Assembly: GCF_002127325.2 (NCBI RefSeq)
Contig: NC_035433.2
Coordinates: 90,164,033-90,228,032, forward strand
Source: Helianthus annuus
Lineage: Eukaryota; Streptophyta; Magnoliopsida; Asterales; Asteraceae
Direction: 5' to 3'
Length of the DNA: 64,000 nucleotides
The translations under genes and the position numbers were made by a program. Below the pieces are notes generated by a model that did no database searches, was not told where the DNA came from, and saw only the letters and a program-made list of their open reading frames with translations. Numbering within the stretch: position 1 is the stretch's first letter; each line of letters opens with the position of its first letter. Of this stretch, positions 1 to 11,384 are shown one piece after another.

Positions 1-90
1 TGAATCGCAGGAGGTTGTCAGCTTGCTGTTATCGGGCATCGGCATTCGGAGAATCGGAGGTTTGTTTCAGAAATCTATGGAAGTGAATAA

Positions 91-208
91 GTGATTAGTT
101 TTATGAATATTTTATATTTATATGAGTATTAGTCAAGATTCACAATTTCACAGTCACACGAACAGGAGGTATTGATTAGTTTTATGAATATTTTATATTT
201 ATATGAAT
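91..208 (+). repeat. 36-bp direct repeat upstream of hAT relic
   Basis: A stretch of about 36 bp starting GATTAGTTTTATGAATATTT occurs at about 92-127 and again at about 174-209, with short ATCTATGGAA copies nearby. The rest of 1-356 is AT-rich leader sequence with no other recognisable feature. It probably belongs to the 5' region of the hAT relic that follows. Confidence 0.6.
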
Positions 209-356
209 AAAATCTATGGAATTGATTAGTTTTTGATTAGTTTTTTTTTTATTGTTTCAGTTTGATATGATTAGTTGGTTTAATTGTTGTTGTTACTTAT
301 TGCTAATGGCCGTTGATTGTTAATTGATTGTTTTATTGTTTGAATTCTTTGAAGTT

Positions 357-1100
357 ATGACGAAACCAAAATCCAAAAAACAAGCTTTAATTGGGAACTT
401 TTTCAAAAGAAAATACAAAGAAATTAATGATGATGATACAATTCCAAATGAAACAACTCCTCCGAATGTTGACGTTGATTCAAGTCCGAATGTTGATAAT
501 GATAATATCCAAGCAAATAATGCCGTTGATGCAAGTCCGAATGTTGATCAAGCAAATGATGACGTTGATGCAAGTCCGAATGTTGATAATGATAATCCTA
601 CAACTTCAATTCCAACAACACGAGGTATTATTGCTAGTTATCACCCAAATCAAATAGATGACATAAGAAGGTCGTATCTTGTTAAAGGGGCTTTTCAACC
701 GCGTAGTCATAAGTTTCCTGTTAAAGACTTTTATGGAAAAAAAGACGTTTTGTTGTTAGTTGGTTTAATGATTGTAGTTGGTTAGAGTATAGCATCAAAG
801 TAGACAAAGTATATTGTCTATATTGTTACTTGTTTAAAGAAAATGTCGGTAATCAAGGCGGAAGAGATACGTGGTCTTCTAGTTCTAAAGGTTTTAGTAA
901 TTGTTGGTAGATGAATCTAGTGATGTTTCTTTGAAGGAGCAAATGGCTATAGTTGTTAGATTTGTTGATAAACTTGGGGTTGTTAGAGAGAGTTTTATCG
1001 GAATTGTTCATGTGAAAGACACGGCTTCTACAACTCTTAAACAAGCCATTGATGATTTATTAGCAAGCAACCAGTTGAGCATAAAACAAGTAATAAAATT
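357..1100 (+). pseudogene. hAT transposase relic, TTF-type zinc-finger class
   Basis: Translation from the ATG at 357 gives a lysine-rich N-terminus, an acidic linker with repeated SPNVD motifs, then SYHPNQIDDIRRSYLVKG and QPRSHKFP, the conserved start of plant TTF/ZMYM1-like hAT transposases. Near 737-745, in an A-run, the frame shifts. In the next frame the expected WLEYS...YCLYCYLFKENVG zinc-finger region continues to about 900. The sequence then jumps to LVDESSDVSLKEQM (about 904), a motif that normally lies well over a hundred residues downstream, so an internal deletion has joined the two parts. Homology stops near SIKQV at about 1092. This is a non-functional remnant. Family assignment is from motif memory, and the breaks are visible in the sequence. 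Confidence 0.75.
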
Positions 1101-1153
1101 CATAGTTTCTTTACATTATTATAATACTCATTGTTATTTTATGTTATAATAAC

Positions 1154-4100
1154 TATATGGTGAGAAATCCGAAATGGGTTAAATAATGAAATGGTAAATA
1201 AATACCATTCAAATATTAGTGCAAAATGTTTGGTCGTTTAGACCAAACGGGTCAAATGGTAATGTTAACACCATTTGATAAATAACGATTAATAAGTGTT
1301 TGTCGAGTCTAATGCTCACAGGGTAAAACGGCTTATGGAATTTGCATTGCTATGAATTAGCAAATCATTAAGGCAAGGTATTAAAACGGGTCAATAGTTC
1401 GACCTGAGCCAGGTACGCGTAAATAAGATTATAGTTAAACATGCGAGTTTGGTCAAATATCTTATTGAAGGTCCTTCGTTTTAAAAGGAGGGACTTAAGT
1501 TGACCAAAACGCCCTCGATCAATAAACTGGGCAAATGACCCTTAAGGGTTGTTTAGGAACATGTATTATGATCATGTAAGCCTTTGATAGGCATAAAAGT
1601 TATATGCATAAGTCTTCTCGGGTCAAACGCCTAAAAAAGAGCCTTTTCCGTAAAATGACTAACCGAAGCGTAGAATTCGAGGTAATTGGTTCATTATATT
1701 AAATCCACCATGAAAAAAAAATAGTTGTGGTGGAATATAAATAGACATTTTAATGTGGAAACGTGATGTGTGAAAAAGGAAGAGCGAGATTTAAACTTAA
1801 ATGTTTAAATCCCCGAAACGGGTCAAAATGAATTATGCACATAGCTTGGGCTTTGGTCGCATAATTCATAAAAGTTATGTTCACAAGTTAAAGATCTTTT
1901 TGAGTTGACAACAATGTTTCGAAACCCAGATCAGGCCGGTCCGGTATGCCGGCCCGGCCGGGATCCGGAGCCTATACCGGGCCGGTTCACCACATCAGTT
2001 CGTTTCAGCATCAGCCCGGCGGTCGGGCCGGGCGGTCGGCCGACGGGTTGTCTCGTAGGGTCGGGCCGGTCAGAGCTTTCCAGCGAGCTTCATAAATCTC
2101 TGGTGAAGAAAAGAAAAGAAAGGTGAAAGTGAAGAAGACGACGTGCAGTTCAGGCGTGATGAAGATCAAGATACATAATCTATTAAACTGCAACAATCAC
2201 CATCTTTCTTTGTTTTTCTGACATCGTTCTTCAAGTTTGAAACAACGGCGTATTTTGTTTGACCGATACCCTTTTAGGGTTTTATTTGTTTGGCTTATTT
2301 TGTTTTATTTTATTGGGCTTACTTTTTCTTCTTTTTGTTATGTTTGTCTTTTCTGGGCTTTTCTTTTTCTATCCACGATTTGCTTGTTTAAAAACCTATC
2401 AATATCAAATAATACTTTGTTTTGAAATAACTGTTGAACTTTAAAATTTTGAATTGTATGGATTTAGTTTTTTAACTTCTATTTTCCTTATATAAATTAT
2501 ATATATCTATAGATCCGGTTCTTAAATCCGGTCGCACTGGTCGGACCGGTCCGACCTTTGACCTCGTAAGGCAATCGGGTCGACCACCGGTCCGGTTTTG
2601 AAAACATTGGTTAACAAGTAATCCAAGGCTCTATAATGATTTAGAAATAAGCAGTTTAATAAATCATGAAACGGGTCAAAACTTAGAAAAAAACTAGATT
2701 TTATTGAATTTTGATAAAAGAATGTATGCTTGAATCGAAGATATCAAGCATAACATAAATGCGTACGCAAACCACGTAATGGGAGCGAAATACACTAGTT
2801 TTATAAACCCGGAATGGGTAAAAATGGCAAGGGATTAAATCCTTGCCATAAGATTTGTGAAATGGTGTTGAACGAAAAGGGTCGAATAATTGCATAAGGA
2901 TTTATAAGTTGTTAGCTTATAAATTAGCCTCATTACAAACCCGAGTGTTAATTACATAGATGACCGCATTACGGTCATATACAGACAAATTTTGTGTAAA
3001 TCGAAGCGGTAAATTGAAAGTTATGCATGTTTCATAATATAACATGAGGAAATATCATAAAGGGCAAAAATGCAGTTCCAAAAAGAAACCTACTGTCGAA
3101 TTATGCTTGTCACGCCACGCCACGCGACGGGAGATGGGGTTCTCCGGCGCGCTACGCCACAATGGTCGCGACGAGTGAGTTAGATCCCGTCGCAGCACGC
3201 GACGGGTGTATAACTTGGCAATTTTGATTGTTTTGTTTATTAGTCTTAGATAACTTGATCAAATACATTTCAAAACCATCATAACTAATTATATGGTGGT
3301 TTTGATTATAGGTGAACGATAGTTAGCTTACGGATGAAGATCAAGCTCGTTGAAGGACCAAACACGATCAGAAATTTAAGCTTCCGCAATACACTTCGCC
3401 GTCACAATTTTGAACGACGACATATTTATATTAAGACGAAATGTTTAAATTCTTAAATGTTTTTGAGAAACCCGTATTTTCAACGTATGTGTAATCGTAT
3501 TTTCACTTCGCCTCCAACTGGAATTTTGTCAATCGGATCGATAAGGTTTTTTTATATAAATTAAAACGGTGAACTATCGATAGAATGTCATGAAATTGCC
3601 CTTTATGTGCTATGTGATTTTTAGTGCTTTTTATGTAAACTATTAGGCATTGAGAAAATTACACAAGGTCTACCCGACTTAATGACATGTCTCATAATTT
3701 ATTTGGAATTTTTATAGTGCATTTACTATTTTAAATAAATTCCGGAAAACAACTCTAAAACTGATATGAAACTACGTAAACTGAAATATGATGTTTGCGT
3801 TTGTTATTGGTTGTGTTAGTAGATATAAAGTGTCTATGCATGATTAAAACTTAAGTAAGCGTGATACATAATATGAGAGGTACATCTACTCATAATCACA
3901 CGAACGGATAACAAGTGTCAACATGTTGCACATGATGTGGTAGTTACGTGTTGAATTTAAGTGTGCACAATTTAACTAAAGCGGTAACCAAATCAGGACG
4001 TGATTGAACAGTGCTACAACAAATCATTTAATATTCTAGCCGAGCAAACTAAGGTGAGTTCACAACTCTTTACTAAAAGCGTGCGTCCCTGGTTTGGGAA

Positions 4101-4809
4101 ACACATACAGTACCCCTGGTTTGGGGCTACACGCGCGTCCCTGGATGTGGGAATAGTACACTTAACTAAACGCAAACTCTATCTGGATGTCCCTACACAT
4201 TTTACTGATTAGCAGGCCTGGTTAGCAGGCGGGGTATAGTTGTTAGCGCTATTAGGTTTGACAAACCTCACACCGTCCTAGGAGCCGGGCGTGAACTATT
4301 GATCTTTTCATTGCATCAATGTGGATAGACATTGATGAGGGCACAAAAACTATAACATCAGCATTCGGTACACATAGTTTAGTTGTCTTGATGAGGGTTA
4401 GTTACCCGAGTCATGGTTTATGACGCTTTTGCATGTGAACTTACCTTACGCTTTACGCTTAACTAAAATTGTGAACTCACCAACTTTATGTTGACACACT
4501 ATTGAATGCTTTGCAGGTCGTTAGACACAGTTGCACAGATGCTTGCAATTTGAGGAGTGTTGGGGGTCATCAAACTTTACATTTTACTTATGCTATGAAC
4601 CGGTGGTTTTTGATTTGTGTCTGGATTTTTAAACTTTGCTTTCGTTGTTAACTTAAACTTTGTTTTGGACTTTTAAACTTTGATCACTAATCGTGTTGAT
4701 TGTGATGATTTTCTAACTTAAATAATTGGTTCAACATGATTAGTGGCTGGATCCTGGTCAGTCGCACACCTCGTGGTAAAACCCCGCATGTGGAATTTGA
4801 GGGTGTGAC
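1154..4809 (+). mobile_element. Ty3-type LTR, probably solo, with nested hAT element
   Basis: The right end (about 4740-4809) closely resembles the end of the Tekay-type LTR at 18472 read on its own strand: both run through GGCTGGATCCTGGTCAGTC and finish in GGGTGTGACA. The middle carries GC-rich words (CGCGACGGG and related forms, 3110-3205). Upstream of the end are GTGAGTTCACAAC and TCCCTGGTTTGGG stretches that also have counterparts in that LTR. The left edge is uncertain. ATAAC at 1149-1153 matches ATAAC at 4810-4814 and would fit a 5-bp TSD, but the first bases would then be TATATGG, not TG. No PBS follows the right end, so a solo LTR is likely. Confidence 0.55.
1912..2609. mobile_element. 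Non-autonomous hAT element nested in LTR
   Basis: The ends are CAATGTTTCGAAACC and, reverse-complemented, CAATGTTTTCAAAACC, giving imperfect TIRs beginning CA as hAT elements do. They are followed inward by CCGGTCCGG-rich sequence on both sides. The 8-bp flanks GTTGACAA (1904-1911) and GTTAACAA (2610-2617) differ at one base, matching the 8-bp TSD of hAT. The 698-bp interior has no convincing ORF. It contains a GC-rich left third and a T-rich middle. Confidence 0.7.
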
Positions 4810-5780
4810 AATAACACCCATATGTGTGTTATAAATCTCAAAGATACTCATATGGTCTCGGTAATATTAGTCGTATATGGTACAATCGACTCAGTTCATA
4901 CTATGCAAAGGAGGGGGTATAAGTTTGATAAAATGGGCCTCATTTATTTATCAAATTTTCACTCTTGAAGTTCTTATAATTGCAGTTTATAGTGATGATG
5001 AGAGAGGATTTCTGAAAGACATTTGCACAACATAATTATTTCTTGATCCGCGTTTCGAGGATATGCATAATATTTTTCTCATCTATCAAACTACACCCAA
5101 AAGATGTTATACGGATAAAACTCATTTGTTGAATACACTAATGGTTATCTGATCGACTGACATAGAAAAAGGTTCTTATCATCTGCAAGGAGAGGAGGAT
5201 GGAGAAATACTTGGTCCTGAAGCACCAAAGTAACATCATCCTGAAGCGTGTTGTTATTATGTATAATGTGCATTGTACACTTCTTCCTTAGCTATAGTTT
5301 TGTCCCTTTGGGTTTTCCTGGTGAGGTTTTTAATAAGGCATAATTACAAAGCATATTAAATGGGATTCAAGACATGATATTGTTCATGAGATAATATGGA
5401 GTCCTAATAATCAAGTTATCATGATGAATGATTATCTTTAAACCTGTACGAAGCTTAGATTTAATCCAGAAATGATTTTACTTATAGAGTTACTAGTTCT
5501 AACATGTTTAAGATTGGAGCAGACTGAAGTCGATCAAAAGAAGCCTAATTATAGTATTTGAAGACAATGCAAGTTGAACCAGAAGAAGCCCAGTTATAAT
5601 ATTTGAAGACAATGTAGGTTGAATCATTCAAAGCAAATAGAACTACATCAAAGATCAAGTCAAGAAGTTGTTACTAAAGATAATTCCACATACTAAGATA
5701 TATATGTTAAATTGAAGGAGAATAATATACATGTTGTACTCTTTTTCCTTAACTAAGTTTTGTTCCACTGGGTTTTCTTA

Positions 5781-6330
5781 GGTGTTGTTTGTTTTTTAAG
5801 ATGTAAAATGTCTGCAGTCTACGGACCACATCTGTATACATCTATAGAAGAAGTGGACCAAACCTCTACAGTCTGCAAGAAGAAGACTGTTTGTTTTTTA
5901 ACGTATGTAGACTTATAAAATAAACCGGTGGTGGTGTACGAACAGTGGTGGTGGGTGGTGGACGTGGACGGTGGGTGGTGGTGGTGGACGATGGTGGTGG
6001 TAGACGGTAGTGGTGGGTGGTGGATGGTGGTGGTGGTGATGGACGGTAGTGGGTGGTGGACGGTGGTAGGGGTGGTGGTGATAGACAGTGGTAGGTGATG
6101 GTGGTGATAGACAGTGGTAGGTGATGGTGGTGGACGCTGGTGGTATTTAACCCTTTGCAAGCTTTAGAAGATCTTAGAAGTGGTTGGGCCAAGTCTACAC
6201 CAAGAAGAGCTCACTCAGATGTTTTTTAATGAAACATCTTCGGAAAAACAAATAGTCTACAGATGACAATGTCTGTGTGACGCAGACAGAAGAGCCTGCG
6301 CAGATCTTTTTTAGAAAAACAAACACCACC
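5781..6330. mobile_element. Non-autonomous PIF/Harbinger-like element, TSD TTA
   Basis: The ends are GGTGTTGTTTGTTTTT and, reverse-complemented from the right, GGTGGTGTTTGTTTTT. They are flanked by TTA at 5778-5780 and 6331-6333, the 3-bp target duplication of PIF/Harbinger and Tourist elements. Removing the 550 bp plus one TTA restores an uninterrupted Ty1 LTR phrase across the junction, a natural empty-site test. The interior has GTCTGCAGTCTACGG-type subterminal repeats near both ends and a GGT-rich core. There is no transposase. Confidence 0.85.
5927..6152. repeat. GGTGGT-rich low-complexity tract
   Basis: An irregular array of GGTGGTGG, GGACGGTGG and GGTGATAGACAGTGG words forms the core of the Harbinger-like element. 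The apparent His/Pro/Thr-rich reading frames on the opposite strand are products of this repetition and are not genes. Confidence 0.8.
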
Positions 6331-6732
6331 TTAGTAAGATTTTTAATGAGGTAACATAATTGATTCAGTAATGTCAGTTTATCTTCTTGGTCCTGAAATA
6401 CCTATTTAACACCATCCTGAAATATGTTTTTAATTTATAGTAATATGTTTGATAGTAAGTGTTATAAAACATGGAATTAATACAAGCACGATTCCCAATT
6501 ACCATTTCCCATTAAGAGAATTAAACTACGCACTTATTATATTGTCGGTTTAAGGATGTATTCAAGTGTGTATATATGAATCCTTGTTATGGTAATGTGG
6601 AACTAGTAAAAATGAGTTTCTTCTCCTTACTTTTCTATTGTTTATTTCAATTTCTAAAATTTAAACCATAATGCTCATATAGACTTTTTACATATAGGAA
6701 AAATGTCATTTGTATGTATGTGTGTGTATATA

Positions 6733-7117
6733 GGGCAAGGTTAAGATGAAAAAACATATATTTCATGAGAATTGCGAAAACTTGGTCAATAATCAATCAA
6801 ATTCAAAATAATTTTTACACAGTTGTTATAATTCGAATATAATATTAGAAAATAAATTTACACATTTTAATTTATATGTATTCGTAAATAAAAAAATTTA
6901 TACATGTGCAAGTTTGCCATTTATATGTAAATTTGTTTTTATTTGAACACGTGTAAAAAAAAAATTTAAGAGTTATTTTAAGAGGATAGATGAATCATTT
7001 AAAAAGTAATTTTTTTTCCAATGTTGTATTTTAATTATAATAAGGTTTGCATTAAAAATTGATTTTTATTGATTCTGGCGATTCTCGCAATATTTAGAGT
7101 TCTCAAGATAAACCTCC
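6733..7117 (+). mobile_element. TA-flanked non-autonomous element, family B (diverged copy)
   Basis: It shares order and wording with the element at 8420-8843: CGAAAACTTGGTCAA near the left, a block of TTTACAC and TTCGAATA words, and TTCTCGCAATATTTAG-GTTCTCAAGATAA at the right. Short TA-rich tracts (TATATA, TTTATATATACAC) flank it. There is no coding capacity. Confidence 0.65.
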
Positions 7118-7202
7118 TTTATATATACACATAATTAGAGTAACAAATTCGATAAATTAAAAAAAATGCTATGTAATAATGAGATTTCCATGACATAAAC
7201 AA

Positions 7203-7432
7203 CGCCCATGGCTTTATAGCCTAGTGGCATCTTCGGGGTAGGATAAAACTTTGAGATCAATAGGTCTTGTGTTCGATTCCCACAAGGAGGGGGGGGGGGT
7301 TTCATATTTATTGGGTTTCCCCCTGAATTGGTGCACAAACATTATGCCTAGTGGAGATGGATATGATCGGGTGGTTCCGCTGGTTGTACAATGATACTCC
7401 AGTGATCCGTCAGTGATCCAAATCTAAAAAGA
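7203..7432 (+). mobile_element. tRNA-derived SINE
   Basis: An RNA polymerase III A box (TAGCCTAGTGGC, 7217-7228) and B box (GTTCGATTCC, 7271-7280) are spaced about 45 bp apart, as in a tRNA. The sequence between and after them does not fold into a tRNA and continues into about 150 bp of unrelated body, including a G-run at 7286-7299. The head therefore behaves as a SINE promoter, not a tRNA gene. The 3' limit is a guess at the A-rich CTAAAAAGAAT; no clear TSD was found. Confidence 0.65.
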
Positions 7433-7585
7433 ATGATTGCAATTAATCATGCATTTTATTTTGTTTTTTTTATTAATTACATGATAATTTTTTTTCAAGT
7501 TTTGTTATTAATAGATTTTCTAATTTTGTTATTTTTTTCTATTAATTACATGATAAAATATTTTCCAATTACTTTTTTTAAATTA

Positions 7586-7705
7586 GCGTTTGCTATTGGA
7601 GATTTTCATTTATTGGTAGGAACAAAAGTGATTGAGTTCTTTATAGCGTTTGCTATTGGAGATTTTCATTTATTGGTAGGAACAAAAGTGATTGAGTTAT
7701 TTATA
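7586..7705 (+). repeat. 60-bp tandem duplication
   Basis: Two consecutive 60-bp units (7586-7645 and 7646-7705) starting GCGTTTGCTATTGGAGATTT differ only near their ends (TTCTTTATA versus TTATTTATA). Being 60 bp it preserves frame, and a 96-codon open frame runs across it, but that frame starts without ATG context and matches nothing I recognise. Confidence 0.85.
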
Positions 7706-7967
7706 CATTTAGGTAAAAGTTAACAGAATTCGGCAAAACTAAAGGAAATCCGACCACATTCATGAATTTAACATTTTAACTGTTTGTATGAAAACTAATA
7801 TAATATATAATTAAAATACATGAAAAATGATATATACTTTGAATTGATTACATTCTTTGAGATCTAATTAACGTTTTGTTTTCAATATTTGTATCAACCA
7901 AATTTATATAGTATACATATAAATATCATTACTTTTGACTTAATCTAATTTGTTAAATATATATATA

Positions 7968-8392
7968 GGGTAGGGTTCATGCGAGAACCACCTTTATTGT
8001 GACGCGAAAACCAATGTGAACACAACAAAATAAACCCACTACACCACCAAAAACCTACACCCCCCCCCCCCCAAAATAAATAAATAAATAAATAAATAAA
8101 TAAAAAACCTAAACCCCCCACCCCCATCTCCACCCAAGCTAAATGCTAAAAACTATACCCCCAAAAATCTAAAAAAATCTAAAAAACACACACATTTGTT
8201 TTAAATATTTTTATGGTAAAATCGCTACTTTTAGTAGCCAATTTTTTAAAAAAAAAAAAAAAAAACAAAAAGTAGCGATTTTACCATAAAAATTTTTTTG
8301 TATGTTTTTAGATTTTTAGGTATTTTTGGTTGTGTTCACATTGGTTCTCACAGTTCTCGCAATAAATGGTAGTTCCTAAATGATCCTTCTCC
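7968..8392 (+). mobile_element. TA-flanked foldback element, family A
   Basis: Bounded by TA tracts. The left end GGGTAGGGTTCATGCGAGAAC and the right end (reverse complement GGAGAAGGATCATTTAGGAAC) form an imperfect TIR extended by AACCAATGTGAACACAAC on both sides. The middle is a hairpin: GGTAAAATCGCTACTTTT, an A-run, then AAAAGTAGCGATTTTACC. Runs of C and an AAAT microsatellite fill the left half. There is no coding capacity. Confidence 0.75.
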
Positions 8393-8419
8393 TATATATA
8401 TATATATATATATATATAT

Positions 8420-8840
8420 GGGAGGGTTTAAATGAGAACACAAAATATCACAAGAACCGTGAGAACGAATGAAAAAACCATGAAAACTTGGTCAAAAACA
8501 ATTCAAATTCAAAATTTCTTTTTACACTTATCATTATTATTCGAATACAAATTTAGAAATTAAATTTACATGTTTAAATTTACGTGAATTCGTAAATAAC
8601 GAAAATTTACACATGTGTAAGCTTGTCATTTACACATGTGTAAATTTGTTATATTTACACATGTATAAAAAATCTAATAAGACTGATTTTGAGAGGAGAA
8701 ATGAATTATTTGATCGTGTGAATTCTTTTTTGATGTTGTATTTTAAGTAGAATGAGGTTTGTATTAAAAAAAATTGGTTTTGATTGATTTTCTCATTCGT
8801 TCTCACGGTTCTCGCAATATTTAGCGTTCTCAAGATAACC

Positions 8841-8843
<3 letters not shown>
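8420..8843 (+). mobile_element. TA-flanked element, family B
   Basis: Starts GGGAGGGTTTAAATGAGAAC and ends with CACGGTTCTCGCAATATTTA-GCGTTCTCAAGATAACCCTC, directly between a 27-bp TA tract and an 80-bp TA tract. Left AAGAACCGTGAGAACG pairs with right CGTTCTCACGGTTCT. Repeated TTTACACATGTGTAA words (about 8610-8665) are themselves palindromic. Non-coding. Confidence 0.75.

Positions 8844-8923
<80 letters not shown>
8844..8923. repeat. (TA)n microsatellite
   Basis: About 80 bp of uninterrupted TA separates family B (left) from family C (right). Open frames reading Tyr-Ile repeats through it are artefacts. Confidence 0.95.
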
Positions 8924-8926
<3 letters not shown>

Positions 8927-11336
8927 AGAGAAACGAGATCAGGAGAAAACGCTCAAAAGTGTGTGTGAGAACGGTGAGAACGCTTCCTGGCCTAACACGT
9001 GTCACGCCGCTTGAAGAAAGACGGAGGGGCTCTTTTGTCCTTTCATATTTCTTTTTTTTAACGCGTGTCACTTCATCTTTCCATTTTTTGGCGTTTAATA
9101 AGTACGCGGCGTTTTTATTGTTTTAGATCAGAATCATAGTAAATGTTTTGGCGTTTTAAGTATTGTTTTGGCGTTTTATATTGTTTTTTAGATCAAGTGT
9201 TTTGCCATTTAGGATACAGGCCTATAATGTGACAGACAATTATGGCGTTTTGAAAAGATAAATAAATTTCAATTTTCCATGTAGTGGCATTAATATAACT
9301 ATAATGTTTGGCAATAATGATACCATCTCTTTATTTTACAGTTTCTTTCAATTTTCATCTGTCAATTAGTGTTGATTTTTCCAGTAATACTTTGTTTGTG
9401 TTTTTGGCGTTTTATATAGCAACCTCGTATTTTGGTAGCATTCGTTCTCACAGTTTTCAAACTTTCAGGCGTTTTGGTGTTTGTAGTTTTTGGCGTTTTA
9501 TACTCAATTTTTTAAAAATAGTAGAGAATTAGATGATAAACAAAAGAGAATTACATAACAAACAATAGAAAATGAAAAAAAAAAAATAAAAAATTATAAT
9601 CTAATTTCTCATTCAAATCTTCACTGTCATCAGCCTCTACTTTAACCTTTTTGGCGTTTTGAACATGTTTTTGAATGCCTTATGTAGATCCTTATTTTCC
9701 TACATAACGGCTGTCTTTAGAAGATGCTTATTTTTTGTGGCATCCTTTATGGTGGGTGGATATATACTTGTTTGATGACATGTTGGAGATCAACGCCCGC
9801 TCTAATGTATTGATCCCTTTATGCCATCAATATATCCATCGAGAACAAAGTGACATGATGTCATATCAGTGTCATCAGTCTCTTTATCTTGAATATTTGT
9901 CCATCTCATACAACAAAAGATTTTAGAGATACCCAACTCAGAGAAGAATCCATTGAGTGAAACTTCATTCAGATCAATACTCAATATAGCAGAATCGAGG
10001 TTCTGCATCTGTGGCTTTTTTAAGTATTTTTTTGGCGTTTTTAAAGTGAATGGTTTCTAGGAAATATGTCGTTTGTTTCTGGTTTTGTGATAAGTTGTTT
10101 GTGCAGAGAAGTCTCTCTTTATAGAATGTTTTGGCACGTAGTTTAGGGGGATTTTATTTATAATAAATGATATTAATAAAGTAGCCGTCTTTTCAGTTAC
10201 TGTGTATTTTTACTGTTTTTGTTCAGCTTTTTATGAGTTTTTATGGTCATAGACTTTCCATCTCCCAAGTTTGGCGTTTTTGAATGGGTTTAAGTAGTTT
10301 TTGGCCTTTTTTTTTCCATCTTTAGCTTTTATTAGTTAATATTTCTGCAAATTACTTTCATTATAGTTTTGGGAGTTTTTGGCGTTTTTACTCCATTTAT
10401 GGCGTTTCATATGCATTATGACTGTTTGGCGTTTTATTAAGATAATGTATTTTTTTATTCTAATTTGAAAAATACATAGCAAACAACAGAAAAAGAAAAT
10501 TAAAAAATAAAAATAAAAACAATTCATCGTCCAAATCTTCACTGTCATCAGTCTCTTTCTTCATTGAATCATGTTCGCTGGTGGTTTAGCTTAGCCATGC
10601 TTGTGTTTTTGTGGCCGTTTGGAAAGGCAAAATGACATGAGTTTTTTCTTTTTTTGAATATGTATCTTCAAACAACTCATTAGTGTCTAAAATATTCATC
10701 AAGAACAAAACACATAAAATGACATAAGTCTGACCCTAACATCTTTTTGTTTATGATTTGTCCATCTCATGCAGCAAAATGTTATTTGAGTCATAGCACC
10801 TCATGGAAGAATGCATTATCCGAAACTTTGGCGTAGATCAATATTTGAATATACAAGAAACGATATTTGGCATTTTTGGCGTTTTACTGAGGAAATAGTG
10901 TATCTGAAAGAACCGTCGATTTTTTTGGAATCTTTGATGTTTGAGTGTTTTTGGCGTTTTCTAAGATGAATGGTATACAGTAGAAAATATGACGTTTTTT
11001 GAGTAGTTGTGTTTGATGTTTTGGGGTTTTTGGCGTTTGTAAGTTGAATGGTATGTAGAAGAACATATGGCCTTTCAGGTTCTGGGGGTGTGTTTTTATG
11101 TCTGGGATGTTTTTGTTTATATAGCGATGTGTTTTGGTTCGTAATGGCGTTTTATTCATTAGTATGGCGTTTTGGTATAGAGGTGCAAAGACGCTTTTAC
11201 ACTTAATGAGGCACGTCCACGTAATAAAATTGATGTTATTTACAAAAACGCCACCGCGCCAATCTAGTCCATAGATTGTTTTAATCGGACGATCGATAAG
11301 CGTTCTCACACTTTCTACCGTTTTCTCCAAATCCCA

Positions 11337-11340
<4 letters not shown>
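8924..11340 (+). mobile_element. TA-flanked 2.4-kb element, family C, with GGCGTTTT array
   Basis: TA tracts abut both sides. Left GGAGAAAACGCTCAAAAGTG-TGTGAGAACGGTGAGAACGC corresponds to the right end read in reverse, GGAGAAAACGGTAGAAAGTG-TGAGAACGC, giving a TIR. About 19 scattered GGCGTTT words occur. An imperfect internal duplication (about 9600-9990 and 10500-10870) shares CTTCACTGTCATCAG, TTTGTCCATCTCAT and GATCAATA stretches. Read on the minus strand, parts of these blocks give short acidic peptides (ETDD/EADDSEDL), perhaps a captured gene fragment, but no frame is sustained. Confidence 0.65.

Positions 11341-11382
<42 letters not shown>
11341..11382. repeat. (TA)n microsatellite
   Basis: A 42-bp pure TA tract forms the boundary between the family C and family D elements. 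Confidence 0.95.

Positions 11383-11384
<2 letters not shown>

Larger units (their letters stand above)
5190..6480 (+). mobile_element. Ty1/copia LTR relics (two copies, second interrupted)
   Basis: Two related stretches carry the phrase TTTTGTYCC-CTGGGTTTTCYT-GGTGAGGTTTTTAATGAGGCA typical of plant Ty1 LTRs. The first is at about 5278-5340. The second starts at about 5740 and resumes at about 6334 after the inserted element at 5781-6330. A purine-rich GAAGGAGAATA at about 5714 lies just before TGTTGTACTC (5733) and may be the old PPT and LTR start. Between 4990 and 5100 a translation contains LFLDPRF, resembling a hAT core, but it is too short to call. No pol is left. Confidence 0.5.

Noticed and set aside
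4990..5100. Second hAT fragment (LFLDPRF)
   Set aside because: The match is one short motif with an adjacent stop, too little to claim homology.
5819..6192. His/Thr/Pro-rich frames of 108-113 codons on the minus strand
   Set aside because: They read through the GGT-rich core of the Harbinger-like element; two overlapping frames look equally protein-like, which is a sign of simple repeats.
7203..7290. Possible tRNA gene
   Set aside because: A and B boxes are present, but the arms do not pair into a cloverleaf and a non-tRNA body follows, so a SINE head fits better.
8793..9071. Open frames with long Tyr-Ile runs (also near 18194, 28345, 28397, 28409, 29386)
   Set aside because: They are translations of (TA)n microsatellites at element boundaries.
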